Shown: positions 1 through 7,771 of the stretch, piece after piece | Numbering within the stretch: position 1 is the stretch's first letter | Layout of the letters: every line of letters begins with the position of its first letter | Assembly (NCBI GenBank): GCA_001914785.1 | Contig: MNDE01000055.1 | Coordinates: forward strand, 1-34,576 | DNA length: 34,576 bases | Source of the DNA: Acidobacteria bacterium 13_2_20CM_57_17 | Lineage (GTDB): Bacteria; Acidobacteriota; Terriglobia; Acidiferrales; UBA7541 | Direction of reading: 5' to 3' | The notes under the pieces: generated by a model | What the model was told of the DNA's origin: nothing | Seen by the model: only the letters and a program-made list of their open reading frames with translations | Database searches by the model: none | Translations under genes and position numbers: made by a program

Positions 1-830
1 ATGACGCCGTTTGATTCGAGCAAACGTCCCCACAAATAAGGCAAATCGACGGTGTAAAACGGGCGGCGCGACCCGAGGCCGATGGCTTTGAGCTGCGCGG
101 CGGAAAGCGGCGCAGTGGCCAGCGCAAAGGTGAGTTTCGGCGCGGCAGCCGCGCGCAGGCCAGACAGTTTCAGAGACAACGCGTTGGTCGCGAGAAGGAC
201 CTGCCCAGCGCGAATTTCTTTTTGCTGAATGCGGTCGCGGAATTCATGGCGCACGCGAAGGCGCACCGGATTCGCGAAGTCCAGCGAACGAACTTCGGCG
301 CGCTCGACGATTTGAGCGCCGGCGTTCTCCGCTGCGCGCGCAAGGCCTGCGACGACCCTGCCTGGGTCCACCGTGCCACCGGACACAAGGCGGACGACTT
401 TTAGTTCGCCGGAGTCGTTCCACGAAATCGGCGAATCCCCTGCCGAAGCGGAACGGCCGAGCTCCCAGACGCCGGGAAGCGTCAGCCGCGAGTCAATGCG
501 CAGAGCGTCGAGAATTTTCTTGTAGCCGGCGAGCACGTCACCGAGTCCGGGGAGCTGTCCAGCAGCGGTTTCTGAAAGCGCCATGCCGCCCGTGCGGCCG
601 CTGGCGCCATCGCCGAGCCAAGCAGACTCCAGCACCAGAACGGACTTCCCGGGAGCAAACCGGCGCAACCACGCCGCTGCGGAAAGGCCGGAGAAGCCGC
701 CGCCAACAATCGCGAAGTCCACTTGATCCGGAAGAGAGCTCGGGGCAGGACGGAAATCAACGCTCCAGGGCGGCACGCCCCAAGGATGGGCTTTGCGAAT
801 TGTGGTACTGCGATGAGCTTTGCGCCGCAT
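1..830 (-). CDS. FAD-dependent oxidoreductase (DAO family), C-terminus cut by window edge
   Basis: The minus strand is open from an ATG at 830 to the left edge, giving about 276 residues without a stop; the C-terminal part lies outside the window. A classic FAD/NAD dinucleotide fold is visible: hydrophobic strand then IVGGGFSG (residues 41-48, GxGxxG), followed by LVLES, whose acidic end should bind the ribose, and then a GDGASGRTGG loop typical of glycine/D-amino-acid-oxidase-like flavoproteins (DAO family). A second strand-type motif (QVLLATNA, near residue 223) fits the family's second Rossmann segment. The approximately 35 residues before the Rossmann strand (with PPWSVDF) resemble the leader of amine/gamma-glutamylputrescine-oxidase-like members, but the substrate cannot be told. 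The Shine-Dalgarno before ATG 830 is weak, so the start is moderately sure. The gene follows the membrane protein at 916-1506 on the same strand with an 85-bp gap. Confidence 0.8.
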   Translation of the reverse strand, partial: MRRKAHRSTTIRKAHPWGVPPWSVDFRPAPSSLPDQVDFAIVGGGFSGLSAAAWLRRFAPGKSVLVLESAWLGDGASGRTGGMALSETAAGQLPGLGDVLAGYKKILDALRIDSRLTLPGVWELGRSASAGDSPISWNDSGELKVVRLVSGGTVDPGRVVAGLARAAENAGAQIVERAEVRSLDFANPVRLRVRHEFRDRIQQKEIRAGQVLLATNALSLKLSGLRAAAAPKLTFALATAPLSAAQLKAIGLGSRRPFYTVDLPYLWGRLLESNGV

Positions 831-915
831 GGCATTTCTTTGATGCAGGGAGAATGCCGTGCGTGGCGAGATTTTCCGCGCACTTTTTGAAAGCCTCTTG
901 CGTGCCGTCGCCCGA

Positions 916-1506
916 TCAAGTTTTAGGCTGTGACACGCGGGAGAAGAGAACGGCGATTATGGTGAGAGCACTCACCAGAAGGGGAAACCACACCGGCGAA
1001 AGCCAGGGAACTGGAATCAGGAAGAGCACATCCGGATCCTTGACCGAAAGAGGCCAGCGTACCGTGGCCCAAAGAGCGGCGTAGTACACGATGTCCCAAG
1101 TGGCGAAGGTCCAAAGGAAAACGGCGGCGCGGGCTCTGGAGTTAGCAGAAGTGAGTAAAGCAACGGTGAACAACATAACGATTGTAGCGGCTTCGCGAAG
1201 GACTTCGAGCGTGAGAAGACTATTCGGGAATTGCGTAATCGCTTGGGATTGAACGTAATACTGTCCTGACATGCGAACAACGTCCGCGAGTGTTCCCTGA
1301 TATCCGGGGAGCAAGCCCGTGGCAGCGCGCAGATAGACGACGACCACAGCTTCCAGAAATCCGAACGCTGCCGCAAACACGCCACTGATTGCTAACTGCC
1401 GCACCGTGACGGCCACGCCTCCGCGACGCCACGAGAACCACGCAAGCGGCGGAATCAGAATGATGAAATTCACCCACCACGGCTGGGCGACGAGTGCGAT
1501 GGCCAT
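916..1506 (-). CDS. Small polytopic membrane protein of unknown function
   Basis: A 196-residue protein made mostly of hydrophobic stretches: residues about 8-24 (VNFIILIPPLAWFSW), 37-60 (ISGVFAAAFGFLEAVVVVYL), 103-122 (LREAATIVMLFTVALL), 128-148 (AVFLWTFATWDIVYYAALW) and 165-190 (FPLLVSALTIIAVLF), so about five membrane segments are expected. I do not recognise the family. Aromatic and proline residues inside the predicted membrane segments (WDIVYYAALWA, PVPWLSPVWFP) suggest a conserved structural membrane protein rather than a transporter with a known signature. It lies upstream of the flavoprotein gene on the same strand (85-bp gap) and downstream of the diguanylate cyclase gene (74-bp gap), so the three may be cotranscribed. 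The ATG at 1506 is used because hydrophobic sequence begins immediately after it. Confidence 0.75.
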   Translation of the reverse strand: MAIALVAQPWWVNFIILIPPLAWFSWRRGGVAVTVRQLAISGVFAAAFGFLEAVVVVYLRAATGLLPGYQGTLADVVRMSGQYYVQSQAITQFPNSLLTLEVLREAATIVMLFTVALLTSANSRARAAVFLWTFATWDIVYYAALWATVRWPLSVKDPDVLFLIPVPWLSPVWFPLLVSALTIIAVLFSRVSQPKT

Positions 1507-1580
1507 GAAACGATTCTACTGTGAGTCGAGGCAAAGAAGTTCGAGGAGCGAAGAGAAAAACAAACCGTCGCGATTTGGCC

Positions 1581-2972
1581 TTACTGTCCAGTGAGCTGGT
1601 GAAAGTCTCTCTTTTTAGACGAGCCCTTCTTAAGATACAGGGCCCGGTCAGCCGCGCCGAAAAGGTCAGCGATGGTCTTGCCGTCGTGCGGATATACCGC
1701 GATGCCGGTGCTTACCGTGACCGGCGGCTCGTCGCCATCCGTGCTGAGGCGCTCGGCGATTCGATTGGCGACACGTTGAGCCGCCTGGCCGTCTGCTTCG
1801 GGGAGAACCAGCACGAATTCGTCTCCGCCGTAGCGAGCGGCAATGTCGACGGCACGGCAGTGAATGCGAAGAATGTTTGCCAGCCGGCAGATGGCTTCGG
1901 TCCCCACGAGATGACCGTAAGTGTCATTGATCTTCTTCAGCCCATCCAAATCGGCAACCACGATGGCAAACGACCGCGCGGTGCGTTCATAGCGCTTGAT
2001 TTCCGAGTCCAGGGCGTCAAGCAGCCGCCGGTAGTTGGCGAGCCCCGTGAGCGGGTCGGTGACCACCAATTGCCGCACGTATTCAGCGGCGCGTTTGTGC
2101 TCGGTGAATTCGGCGGCAAGCGCCATGGAAGTTACGGCCATGACGCCGACAAAGGATTGCAACAACAACAGCGACGTATTTTGTGACTCCCTTGCAAACG
2201 GGCCAAATCCGTGAGCCGTTCCCCAGGTGGCGATCGCTGCCAGGGCAAAGATGGCAGTCACCGCCTTTCGGCGGCCGAAGCGGAACGCCGCCCAGACCAG
2301 GAAAGGAATGCAAAGGTATTCCAACGGATAATTTTTCACCGAAAAATCAAAACGGCCTCCGAACACAATCCAGCCCGTGGAAAATAATCCCAAAAACAGC
2401 AATGCGAGCTCCGTGATCTGCCTGCGGCTCCAATGCACACGAGGATTCTCCCACCAGAGGAGAACCAGGGGAGTCACGACTACGGCGCCAGCGGCATCCC
2501 CTAGCCACCATGTTGACCAGATCGAGCCGTAAATTTTCCAGCTTGCGAGTCCTGCCACGGCCAGCGTGGTGACGCCCACCGTTGCGCTAATCATCGGGCT
2601 GACCATTCCCGCCAAAACCGCAAACTTGAATATATCCTGGGCTCGTTGAAACGCTTGCTTCCCGGCGGCAAATCGCGTCACCAGATAGCTGCCGACCACT
2701 CCTTCGAGCGTGTTTCCCGCCGCAATGGCCAGCGACGTAACTGCAGAACCAGCCGTGGTCAAATTCACCAGGAAAGCTCCCGCCAGGATGGCGGGCCAGA
2801 CGCGGTAACCCAGGATAAGGAAAGCTGCGAGGGAGATGCCCGTGCTGGGCCAAATGGCGGTCGCGCTGGCGTTCACGTGGGCGAGTTTTAGCCCAAGTTT
2901 TCCCGCCGCGAAGTAAACAGCGGCCAGAACCACGAGTGTGGATATGTTTCCCAGAAAACGTCGGCGGGCCAT
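1581..2972 (-). CDS. MASE1-domain membrane diguanylate cyclase (GGDEF)
   Basis: A 463-residue sensor enzyme that should make cyclic di-GMP from two GTP at the inner membrane. Residues about 10-290 form a MASE1-type sensor with around eight membrane segments; the ATAIWPSTGISLAAF and WWLGDAAGAVVVTPLVLLW stretches are typical of MASE1. After a short linker the GGDEF domain follows (about 300-455): DPLTGLANYRRL at its start, DLDGLKKINDTYGH carrying the metal-binding Asp, and an intact RYGGDEF active site (GGDEF at 382-386). An RxxD product-inhibition site (RAVD, about 373-376) sits exactly five residues before GGDEF, so allosteric feedback by c-di-GMP is likely. There is no EAL domain. The MASE1 ligand is unknown. 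A PilZ-containing protein lies nearby at 4697-6178, but no direct link is shown. Confidence 0.93.
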   Translation of the reverse strand: MARRRFLGNISTLVVLAAVYFAAGKLGLKLAHVNASATAIWPSTGISLAAFLILGYRVWPAILAGAFLVNLTTAGSAVTSLAIAAGNTLEGVVGSYLVTRFAAGKQAFQRAQDIFKFAVLAGMVSPMISATVGVTTLAVAGLASWKIYGSIWSTWWLGDAAGAVVVTPLVLLWWENPRVHWSRRQITELALLFLGLFSTGWIVFGGRFDFSVKNYPLEYLCIPFLVWAAFRFGRRKAVTAIFALAAIATWGTAHGFGPFARESQNTSLLLLQSFVGVMAVTSMALAAEFTEHKRAAEYVRQLVVTDPLTGLANYRRLLDALDSEIKRYERTARSFAIVVADLDGLKKINDTYGHLVGTEAICRLANILRIHCRAVDIAARYGGDEFVLVLPEADGQAAQRVANRIAERLSTDGDEPPVTVSTGIAVYPHDGKTIADLFGAADRALYLKKGSSKKRDFHQLTGQ

Positions 2973-3065
2973 GCGCCTCCTCGATTCGCAGGGTGGCCTG
3001 CTTACTCAGTCTGTAGCCGTGGACAGGCTTCTCGTCAAGCCCTGAAGTAGAGCGCTGAGCACCCT

Positions 3066-3094
3066 TTGACAAGTGTACTAGAACTATTAGTACA
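3066..3094 (+). promoter_or_regulatory. Candidate promoter with overlapping inverted-repeat operator
   Basis: A perfect TTGACA -35 hexamer lies at 3066-3071, and a poor -10 (TAGTAC, 3088-3093) follows at a 16-bp distance. The spacer and -10 are covered by a perfect 7-bp inverted repeat, TGTACTA (3074-3080) and TAGTACA (3088-3094), with a 7-bp centre. A repressor bound here would block the promoter. It points toward the DoxX gene. The TACT/AGTA-rich dyad recalls operators of HxlR (DUF24) regulators, which often control DoxX-type genes; that assignment is inference, and no regulator gene is seen in the window. Confidence 0.45.
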
Positions 3095-3188
3095 TTTCAA
3101 AAGGGGATGCCTTCCCCTGGAATTGGCACTGGAACGCGGCTTCGGGAATCATCAGGATACCCTGCTCACGCAACGCGATAATGCTCGT

Positions 3189-3209
3189 CTATGTCGTTGC
3201 ACGACATAG
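3189..3209 (+). promoter_or_regulatory. Perfect 9-bp inverted repeat just upstream of the DoxX ribosome binding site
   Basis: CTATGTCGT (3189-3197) and ACGACATAG (3201-3209) form a perfect 9-bp dyad around a TGC centre. A second, overlapping dyad ACATA/TATGT lies at 3204-3216. The site ends 21 bp before the GGAG ribosome binding site of the DoxX gene. The ATGT...ACAT halves resemble PadR-family operators, which are common in Acidobacteriota, but the protein that binds here is unknown. As RNA it could also form a hairpin in the leader. Confidence 0.45.
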
Positions 3210-3242
3210 TTTATGTCAAGCCCGCAAAATGGAGCCGACGTT

Positions 3243-3650
3243 ATGAATCTCAATAACCCCGTTGTTCCTCTGCTCGGACGCTTGATGATGACGTACATCT
3301 TCGCGACCAGCGGGATCGGAAAGATATTTGGCTGGTCCGGAAATGTGGCGTACATGAGCACCAGACATTTGCCGATGATTCCGCTGCTGCTCGCTGTAGC
3401 GATGGTCATTGAAGTGGCAGGTTCGCTATGTCTCGTGACCGGATACCAGGCGCGCATCGCGGCGTTTGTCATGTTCTGGTACACGACTGCGGTGACGATT
3501 CTGTTCCACAACTACTGGGCATCGAGCGAAATGATGGCCGCCATGCAGGAAACGCACTTCCGCAAGAATCTGGCGATCATGGGCGGCTTGCTGATTCTGG
3601 CTTACAGCGGCCCGGGAAAATGGGCCCTGGGCCGGCGCGGCGATTCCTGA
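3243..3650 (+). CDS. DoxX family membrane protein
   Basis: A 135-residue inner-membrane protein of the DoxX family. It starts NPVVPLLGRLMMTYIFATSGIGKIFGW, a typical DoxX opening with a conserved Arg and a small-residue-rich first helix ending in the GxxK segment. Four membrane helices are visible: about 7-24, 43-65 (IPLLLAVAMVIEVAGSLCLV), 71-90 (AAFVMFWYTTAVTIL) and 112-128. The length matches the family. The ATG at 3243 is preferred over the in-frame ATG at 3213 because GGAG (3231-3234) stands 8 bases before it and because the palindrome at 3189-3209 would otherwise crowd the start. DoxX proteins are linked to redox or thiol stress and to quinone-linked membrane enzymes, but their role varies. 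The two dyads upstream suggest tight repression and induction. Confidence 0.88.
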   Translation: MNLNNPVVPLLGRLMMTYIFATSGIGKIFGWSGNVAYMSTRHLPMIPLLLAVAMVIEVAGSLCLVTGYQARIAAFVMFWYTTAVTILFHNYWASSEMMAAMQETHFRKNLAIMGGLLILAYSGPGKWALGRRGDS

Positions 3651-3785
3651 GTACCCCCGGTCCGTGAACAACAGCCGCTCCTCCATAGAGACGTTGAAGG
3701 CCGCTGAGGGGCGCCGGACGCCGGTCCATTCCTGATGAAGCATCTCGCGAAACTTTTGAATCTTGCCTGGGTCTGGGGCGCTCAT
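3651..3785 (-). pseudogene. Possible truncated gene start (remnant)
   Basis: On the minus strand a strong Shine-Dalgarno (GGAGG, six bases before the start) precedes ATG 3785, which begins MSAPDPGKIQKFREMLHQEW. This looks like a genuine start of a soluble protein for about 21 residues. After that the composition changes to Arg/Ala/Pro-rich residues, and the frame runs antisense into the 3' end of the DoxX gene until 3426. I think it is the surviving 5' end of a gene whose body was lost, but a spurious reading frame is possible. I cannot name the parent family with confidence. Confidence 0.22.
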
Positions 3786-4028
3786 GAATGGCCTCCAAGC
3801 GAGGACTCTAACAGACGGCCAGCCTGCCCCCAATGGGCGCCTTGGCCGTCGAACCTTTCTTGTCGGTCAAAATTTCCTAGGGAAAATACCTGAATGTAAG
3901 TTGCAGCTTTTCCTTTCTTGTCTGTGCGCCGGGGAAATGTTACGGATTCATAGCCAACCAGGTCTCTTGTGCGAGGACCGCCAGGAGCTTCCGCGAGTTT
4001 CGATTCTGGAAGGCATCTCGGGGGCACA
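3786..4028. other. Intergenic stretch without a convincing gene
   Basis: Between the putative remnant and the next gene I see only short unconvincing reading frames. There is an AT-richer patch around 3870-3920, which is where a promoter for the next plus-strand gene would be expected, but no hexamer pair good enough to call. Confidence 0.4.
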
Positions 4029-4589
4029 GTGTCGAAAAGAAGCTTCTATGCTATCGCCTGCTCGGCGGCGGTGGGACTTGTCCTGGTTATCTTTTTCTTG
4101 ACGCGCACGGCGGCGCTCAAAACCCCGCCTGGCGATACCGCCAACAAGTCCTGGAACCGAGAGGCCATCAGGGCGACCTACGTGGCAAGCCAGCTCAGAG
4201 AGACCGACAAAACTCACTCCACGTTGACTCTATCCTACGATCTGGAGAACAACACGGATTCCGATTTTCGCCTGGACGCTGGCCCAGGATTCGTGGTCCT
4301 GAGCAGGCTGGAAGCCGATGGAAGTCTCAGCCAGCAAGAGCCGGTGCGGCTGAGCTACCCGGTGTTTCTGCCGGCCAGGCAACATGCGCGTCTGGCCATT
4401 GAAATCACGCAGACATTCGCTTGGCCTTCCGAAGACAACCCCGCCTATATAGACAAGCTCAGGGAATTTGTGAAGCAGCGGCTGGCGAACCTCCAGGAAT
4501 TCGTTCTTTTTGATCAATCCAGCCGCACCGAAGTCAAACTGCCTGGTGTGTGGCAGCAACTGCAGGAAACGGCGCAGGCGAGTTACTGA
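4029..4589 (+). CDS. Membrane-anchored periplasmic protein of unknown function
   Basis: With a GTG start at 4029 this is a 186-residue protein: MSKRSFYA, then one strongly hydrophobic segment (IACSAAVGLVLVIFFL, about residues 8-26), then a soluble domain. A short N-terminal basic tail followed by a long uncleaved-looking helix suggests a type II membrane anchor with the domain in the periplasm. The domain is beta-rich at first (STLTLSYDLENNTDSDFRL, GFVVLSRL, EPVRLSYPVFLPARQHARLAIEI), like an immunoglobulin-like or cohesin-like fold that handles free versus bound states, and ends with a helix (YIDKLREFVKQRLANL). The reading frame extends upstream to a GTG at 3969, but that extension looks non-coding (Pro/Gly/Arg-rich). 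The family is not recognised. It may be cotranscribed with the PilZ-TonB gene 107 bp downstream. Confidence 0.7.
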   Translation: MSKRSFYAIACSAAVGLVLVIFFLTRTAALKTPPGDTANKSWNREAIRATYVASQLRETDKTHSTLTLSYDLENNTDSDFRLDAGPGFVVLSRLEADGSLSQQEPVRLSYPVFLPARQHARLAIEITQTFAWPSEDNPAYIDKLREFVKQRLANLQEFVLFDQSSRTEVKLPGVWQQLQETAQASY

Positions 4590-4696
4590 TGTCTGGCAAA
4601 CGAATCGACAACAAAGAGATGCCAGGCGAGCGCTCACCCCGAAGAGTGTTGGGACTCTCGAGCGCGTTGGCGCTTCCCACGGCGGGAAATTAAATT

Positions 4697-6178
4697 ATGT
4701 CCATCTCATCGGCAATTCAGAATTTTGAAAAGCAGGCCAGTGAGCGGCGCGCCCTTTCAAGGGAACCCCTCAAATGGGTGGTTCTTACCTACTTCGGTCA
4801 GGACAATTGGGGCAAGCTGATTGACTTGAACGAAACTGGAATGCGCTTTGAATTCTATCAGGCCCCGTCTGACGGCAAGCGGATCAACTTTAAGTTCGAA
4901 GCAATAGGCCTTTCACCGGCTTCGTTTGGCGGCGCGACCATCAAGGAATCGTTCCAGGCGGAGGGCGACGTCCGATGGACGCTCGATTTTGAAAGGATTG
5001 CTGGGGTGCAGTTTGCCAATCTAGCGGAAAACAGCCGCGACCAGATTCGCAAGTGGCTTTCCATCGAAGCCTCAGCTGATCCCGTTCCCGCAAACACCAA
5101 CATGAAAAAGGAAGCGCCAGTTGCACTGTCAACGCCGCTCGAGCCTCTGCCGCCTCCTGCTGAAGCAATCCTCAAGGTAGACGAGAGCCAGTCGCCGCTC
5201 GACATCGGCTATGCAGTCTCCCGTGCGCCAGTCGTAGATACATCCTCTCCTCTCGTAGCAAAGATTCTCGAAGCAACCACGTTCGAGGCCTACTCCAGGA
5301 TCTTCGAAGAGGAAGAAAAGGAGCAGCCAAAGACTTCTCGCCCAATTCCGCGTATGCGCCGAACTCAGTGGATGGGTGCAATGATTGGCGTGGCGGCCGC
5401 GGTGGTGATTGTCGGTATCGGAACGACTCTGCCTCGGCTTGTCCGAAGAAATCAGGCGGTCGATCAAACCCCGAGTCCGGCTGCCGGCAAGGGCGAAACT
5501 ACTGGAGTCGAAAACGGCTCGGCGGCTGGGAATCCGCGCCCGTTCCTGGTGGAAGTCTTGGACGCCAACAACCGGCGGTGGCTCTTGTGGTTTGTTAATA
5601 ACGGCCCCAGCGATGAAACGACGCAAGCCTCCTACAAATCCCCGTTGCCTTCTTCTGGTGCGTCTGTAAAAAGTGATAGCCGCCCAAAGCAACCCGCTGC
5701 CACAGCGAAGTCTGCGACGCGTCACAAATTCACCTTGATTGTGCCCGAAGCAAACCGGCCCAATGCGAATAGTTCGGCTGCGAATTCTGCCTCTCTCGCA
5801 GCCCCGGTAGTTCGTGATGAGTTGCAGATGACCACGGAAGCGCCGATGACAAACATTCTTACCAGTCACGCGGTGCCGCAGCCGCTTCCCGTGTCGCCGC
5901 CTATTGGCGGCCAGGTTCAGCCGGCGCGCCTCCTCAAGTCCGTGCAGCCCGTGTATCCGCAGATCGCCCGATCGAGCCATGCAGCGGGGGACGTCACCGT
6001 GGACGCGCTCATTGATGCAGACGGCAATGTCACCAATTTGAAAGCCGTGTCCGGCCCGCCGATTCTGCGGCAAGCGGCCATGGACGCCATAAAACAATGG
6101 AAATATGATCCTGCCCGGTTGGATGGTCGGCCCGTGGCGATTCACCTCACCTTGACGGTAAGATTTCACGGCGACTAG
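4697..6178 (+). CDS. PilZ-like N-terminus, single membrane helix, TonB C-terminal domain
   Basis: A 493-residue protein with three parts. Residues about 12-125 look like a PilZ domain: a basic RRALSREPLKW start, then WGKLIDLNETGMRFEF, matching the (D/N)xSxxG PilZ motif except that Asn replaces Ser, then beta strands ending in a helix (RDQIRKWLSIEA). Residues about 224-243 (WMGAMIGVAAAVVIVGIG) form one membrane helix. A long Pro/Ala/Ser-rich spacer crosses the periplasm, and residues about 405-493 form a TonB energy-transduction domain: PARLLKSVQPVYPQIAR, GDVTVDALIDADGNV, AAMDAIKQWKYDPA, LTLTVRFHG. TonB normally has only a short cytoplasmic tail, so this protein could couple a cytoplasmic second-messenger signal (c-di-GMP by family analogy) to an outer-membrane partner. 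No ExbB/ExbD is nearby. The TonB part is sure; the PilZ call is moderate. Confidence 0.85.
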   Translation: MSISSAIQNFEKQASERRALSREPLKWVVLTYFGQDNWGKLIDLNETGMRFEFYQAPSDGKRINFKFEAIGLSPASFGGATIKESFQAEGDVRWTLDFERIAGVQFANLAENSRDQIRKWLSIEASADPVPANTNMKKEAPVALSTPLEPLPPPAEAILKVDESQSPLDIGYAVSRAPVVDTSSPLVAKILEATTFEAYSRIFEEEEKEQPKTSRPIPRMRRTQWMGAMIGVAAAVVIVGIGTTLPRLVRRNQAVDQTPSPAAGKGETTGVENGSAAGNPRPFLVEVLDANNRRWLLWFVNNGPSDETTQASYKSPLPSSGASVKSDSRPKQPAATAKSATRHKFTLIVPEANRPNANSSAANSASLAAPVVRDELQMTTEAPMTNILTSHAVPQPLPVSPPIGGQVQPARLLKSVQPVYPQIARSSHAAGDVTVDALIDADGNVTNLKAVSGPPILRQAAMDAIKQWKYDPARLDGRPVAIHLTLTVRFHGD

Positions 6179-6234
6179 GTCACGCAAGGCGGTGCGGCAG
6201 TCCCGTTCGATTCGAATGCGCCACAGGGCCTGTG

Positions 6235-7113
6235 TCAACTCTTCCAGAATCTCATCACTGCGGAGTAATCCAGGTCTTCCTTGGCGGCTCCTTTGACGTA
6301 ATTGTAGGTTTCGCGCGCGGCGGCCGTAGCAGGCAACGCCACGCCAAGCTGATTGGCGAGGTCAAGCGCAAGGCCGAGATCCTTGTGCATGAGGCGCAGC
6401 GGGAAACTCGGAACATATTCTCCCTTGAGAAGATTAGGTGCTTTCACATCGAGTACACCGGAGCGCGCCATGCTGGATTGCATGACCTCCACAAGTTTCT
6501 CGCCTTGAATGCCCGCGCGGGTGACGAGAGCCAGAGCTTCCGCGAGCGCGTCCACCTGCAGCGCGAGAATCAAGTTCATCGCCACCTTGACGGTTTGGCC
6601 GGCTCCGTTGGGGCCCAGGTGAAACCATTTCTTCCCCATTACGCCCAGGATGGGCTCCGCCTCCTTCAACGTACCGGCATCGCCGCCAATCATGAAAAGC
6701 AGCTCGCCTTTTTTTGCGCCCCAGTCGCCGCCTGTGACCGGTGCATCCAGAAAACGCACCCCTCGTTCCGCGCAGGCCGCGGCGATCTTGCGCGCCAGCG
6801 CAGACGAGACGGTGCTGGAGTCCACATAAATGCTGCCGCGCTTGACCGCTTGCATCGCGCCATTCGAACCCCACAAAACTTCTTCCAGCGCGGGAGGATC
6901 GCTGACTATCGTGAGAAGAAAGTCGGCAGCGGCGGCAACTTCCTGCGGGGACTTTGCGAGTTTCGCTCCCATGGCCACCAATTCATCGGCGCGCGAAGCA
7001 GTTCGGTTCCATACGGTGAGAGAGTACCCAGCCTTGATGAGATTCATGCCCATGGGGCGGCCCATCAAGCCAAGTCCGATTAACCCAATTTTTTTGCCAG
7101 CGGATGATTCCAA
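6235..7113 (-). CDS. 3-hydroxyisobutyrate dehydrogenase-like NAD(P)-dependent beta-hydroxyacid dehydrogenase
   Basis: A 292-residue soluble enzyme expected to oxidise a beta-hydroxyacid or reduce a semialdehyde with NAD(P). The N-terminal Rossmann site is KKIGLIGLGLMGRPMG (GxGxxG at about 13-18), followed by WNRT, where an Arg at this spot favours NADPH. The substrate-binding signature DAPVTGG lies at about 123-129, and the catalytic lysine in GAGQTVKVAMN is about K176. The C-terminal helical domain contains KDLGLALDLA, typical of the family. The start is TTG at 7113: an ideal AAGGAGG lies six bases upstream, whereas a longer reading to ATG 7176 adds 21 residues with no homology-like features. 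Candidates include glyoxylate/succinic-semialdehyde reductase or tartronate-semialdehyde reductase; the true substrate cannot be read from sequence. Confidence 0.9.
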   Translation of the reverse strand: MESSAGKKIGLIGLGLMGRPMGMNLIKAGYSLTVWNRTASRADELVAMGAKLAKSPQEVAAAADFLLTIVSDPPALEEVLWGSNGAMQAVKRGSIYVDSSTVSSALARKIAAACAERGVRFLDAPVTGGDWGAKKGELLFMIGGDAGTLKEAEPILGVMGKKWFHLGPNGAGQTVKVAMNLILALQVDALAEALALVTRAGIQGEKLVEVMQSSMARSGVLDVKAPNLLKGEYVPSFPLRLMHKDLGLALDLANQLGVALPATAAARETYNYVKGAAKEDLDYSAVMRFWKS

Positions 7114-7119
7114 AGAAGG

Positions 7120-7126
7120 CCTCCTT
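7120..7126 (-). promoter_or_regulatory. Ribosome binding site deciding a TTG start
   Basis: AAGGAGG on the minus strand lies six bases before TTG 7113. It is the best Shine-Dalgarno in this neighbourhood and fixes the start of the hydroxyacid dehydrogenase at a non-ATG codon. Confidence 0.75.
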
Positions 7127-7241
7127 GAATTGGCGAGCGTAATACAAGCCTGCGCATTTCTCAAAAAAGAGGACACGATTGTAGCCGAATCCCAACTGGA
7201 AAGTAGAGCCGGGAATCTTTCGAGCCGGTCAGGCGAACGAA

Positions 7242-7616
7242 TCAGGCAGTTTTAGGACGGTGAGAGAGCGGAAGGATACCCGGCGCGCCACCAGCGGAAG
7301 CCGCAGCGGAGGCGCTGAGAGGCTTTTCGGCGATGTCGGACTCGACGGGAGCTTCGAGTGCAGCTTTGGAGGCTACCGCGGCAGAAGTGGCATTTGCAGA
7401 GGACCCGGAATCGGGCTTCTCCACAATGCGCACAAGATACTGATAAGGGATTTCCCAGCGGAAATGCCTGTGCTGGCCGCGCTGGTCTAAATTCTGTTCG
7501 AGGAAAATGGAACGGCCGGAATCGGCCACGAAAGTGCCGGAAGCCGGCAGAAGAATATCGCCGGCGCGATATTGCACCTCCACGCGGCGCCCGAGAAAGG
7601 CGGAGTAGCGAGCCAT
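7242..7616 (-). CDS. Small protein of unknown function with Ala-rich tail
   Basis: Starting at ATG 7616 this gives 124 residues. The first 65 or so look like a compact beta-rich domain (MARYSAFLGRRVEVQYRAG, DILLPASGTFVADSGRSIFLEQ, WEIPYQYLVRIVEK), perhaps an SH3-like or Sm-like barrel. The rest is a low-complexity Ser/Ala-rich tail ending PLSHRPKTA. There is no signal peptide or membrane segment, so it is probably cytoplasmic. The frame runs on upstream to 7733, but the extra 39 residues look non-coding and would be read through a region rich in A/T. The family is not recognised; similar short proteins with an N-terminal barrel and disordered tail occur in Acidobacteriota. No functional link with the neighbouring dehydrogenase or hydrolase is apparent. 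Confidence 0.6.
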   Translation of the reverse strand: MARYSAFLGRRVEVQYRAGDILLPASGTFVADSGRSIFLEQNLDQRGQHRHFRWEIPYQYLVRIVEKPDSGSSANATSAAVASKAALEAPVESDIAEKPLSASAAASAGGAPGILPLSHRPKTA

Positions 7617-7771
7617 CCTGTACTCAGTCTCTGAAACCAGTAGTAACACGGTCAATAGTACGAAAGGACCCCTTACGCAAAACTGTGGAAAAACAGCGTA
7701 GCGAATGTGGAAAAAGCTGGTGTGACTGTGCAAAGACGAGGAGCGCCAATCGTTCGAATTCTGGAAAGTGA

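Noticed and set aside
5129..6238. Long minus-strand frame of 369 codons opposite the PilZ-TonB gene
   Set aside because: Arg-rich antisense shadow of a gene with clear domains; no fold or motif of its own.
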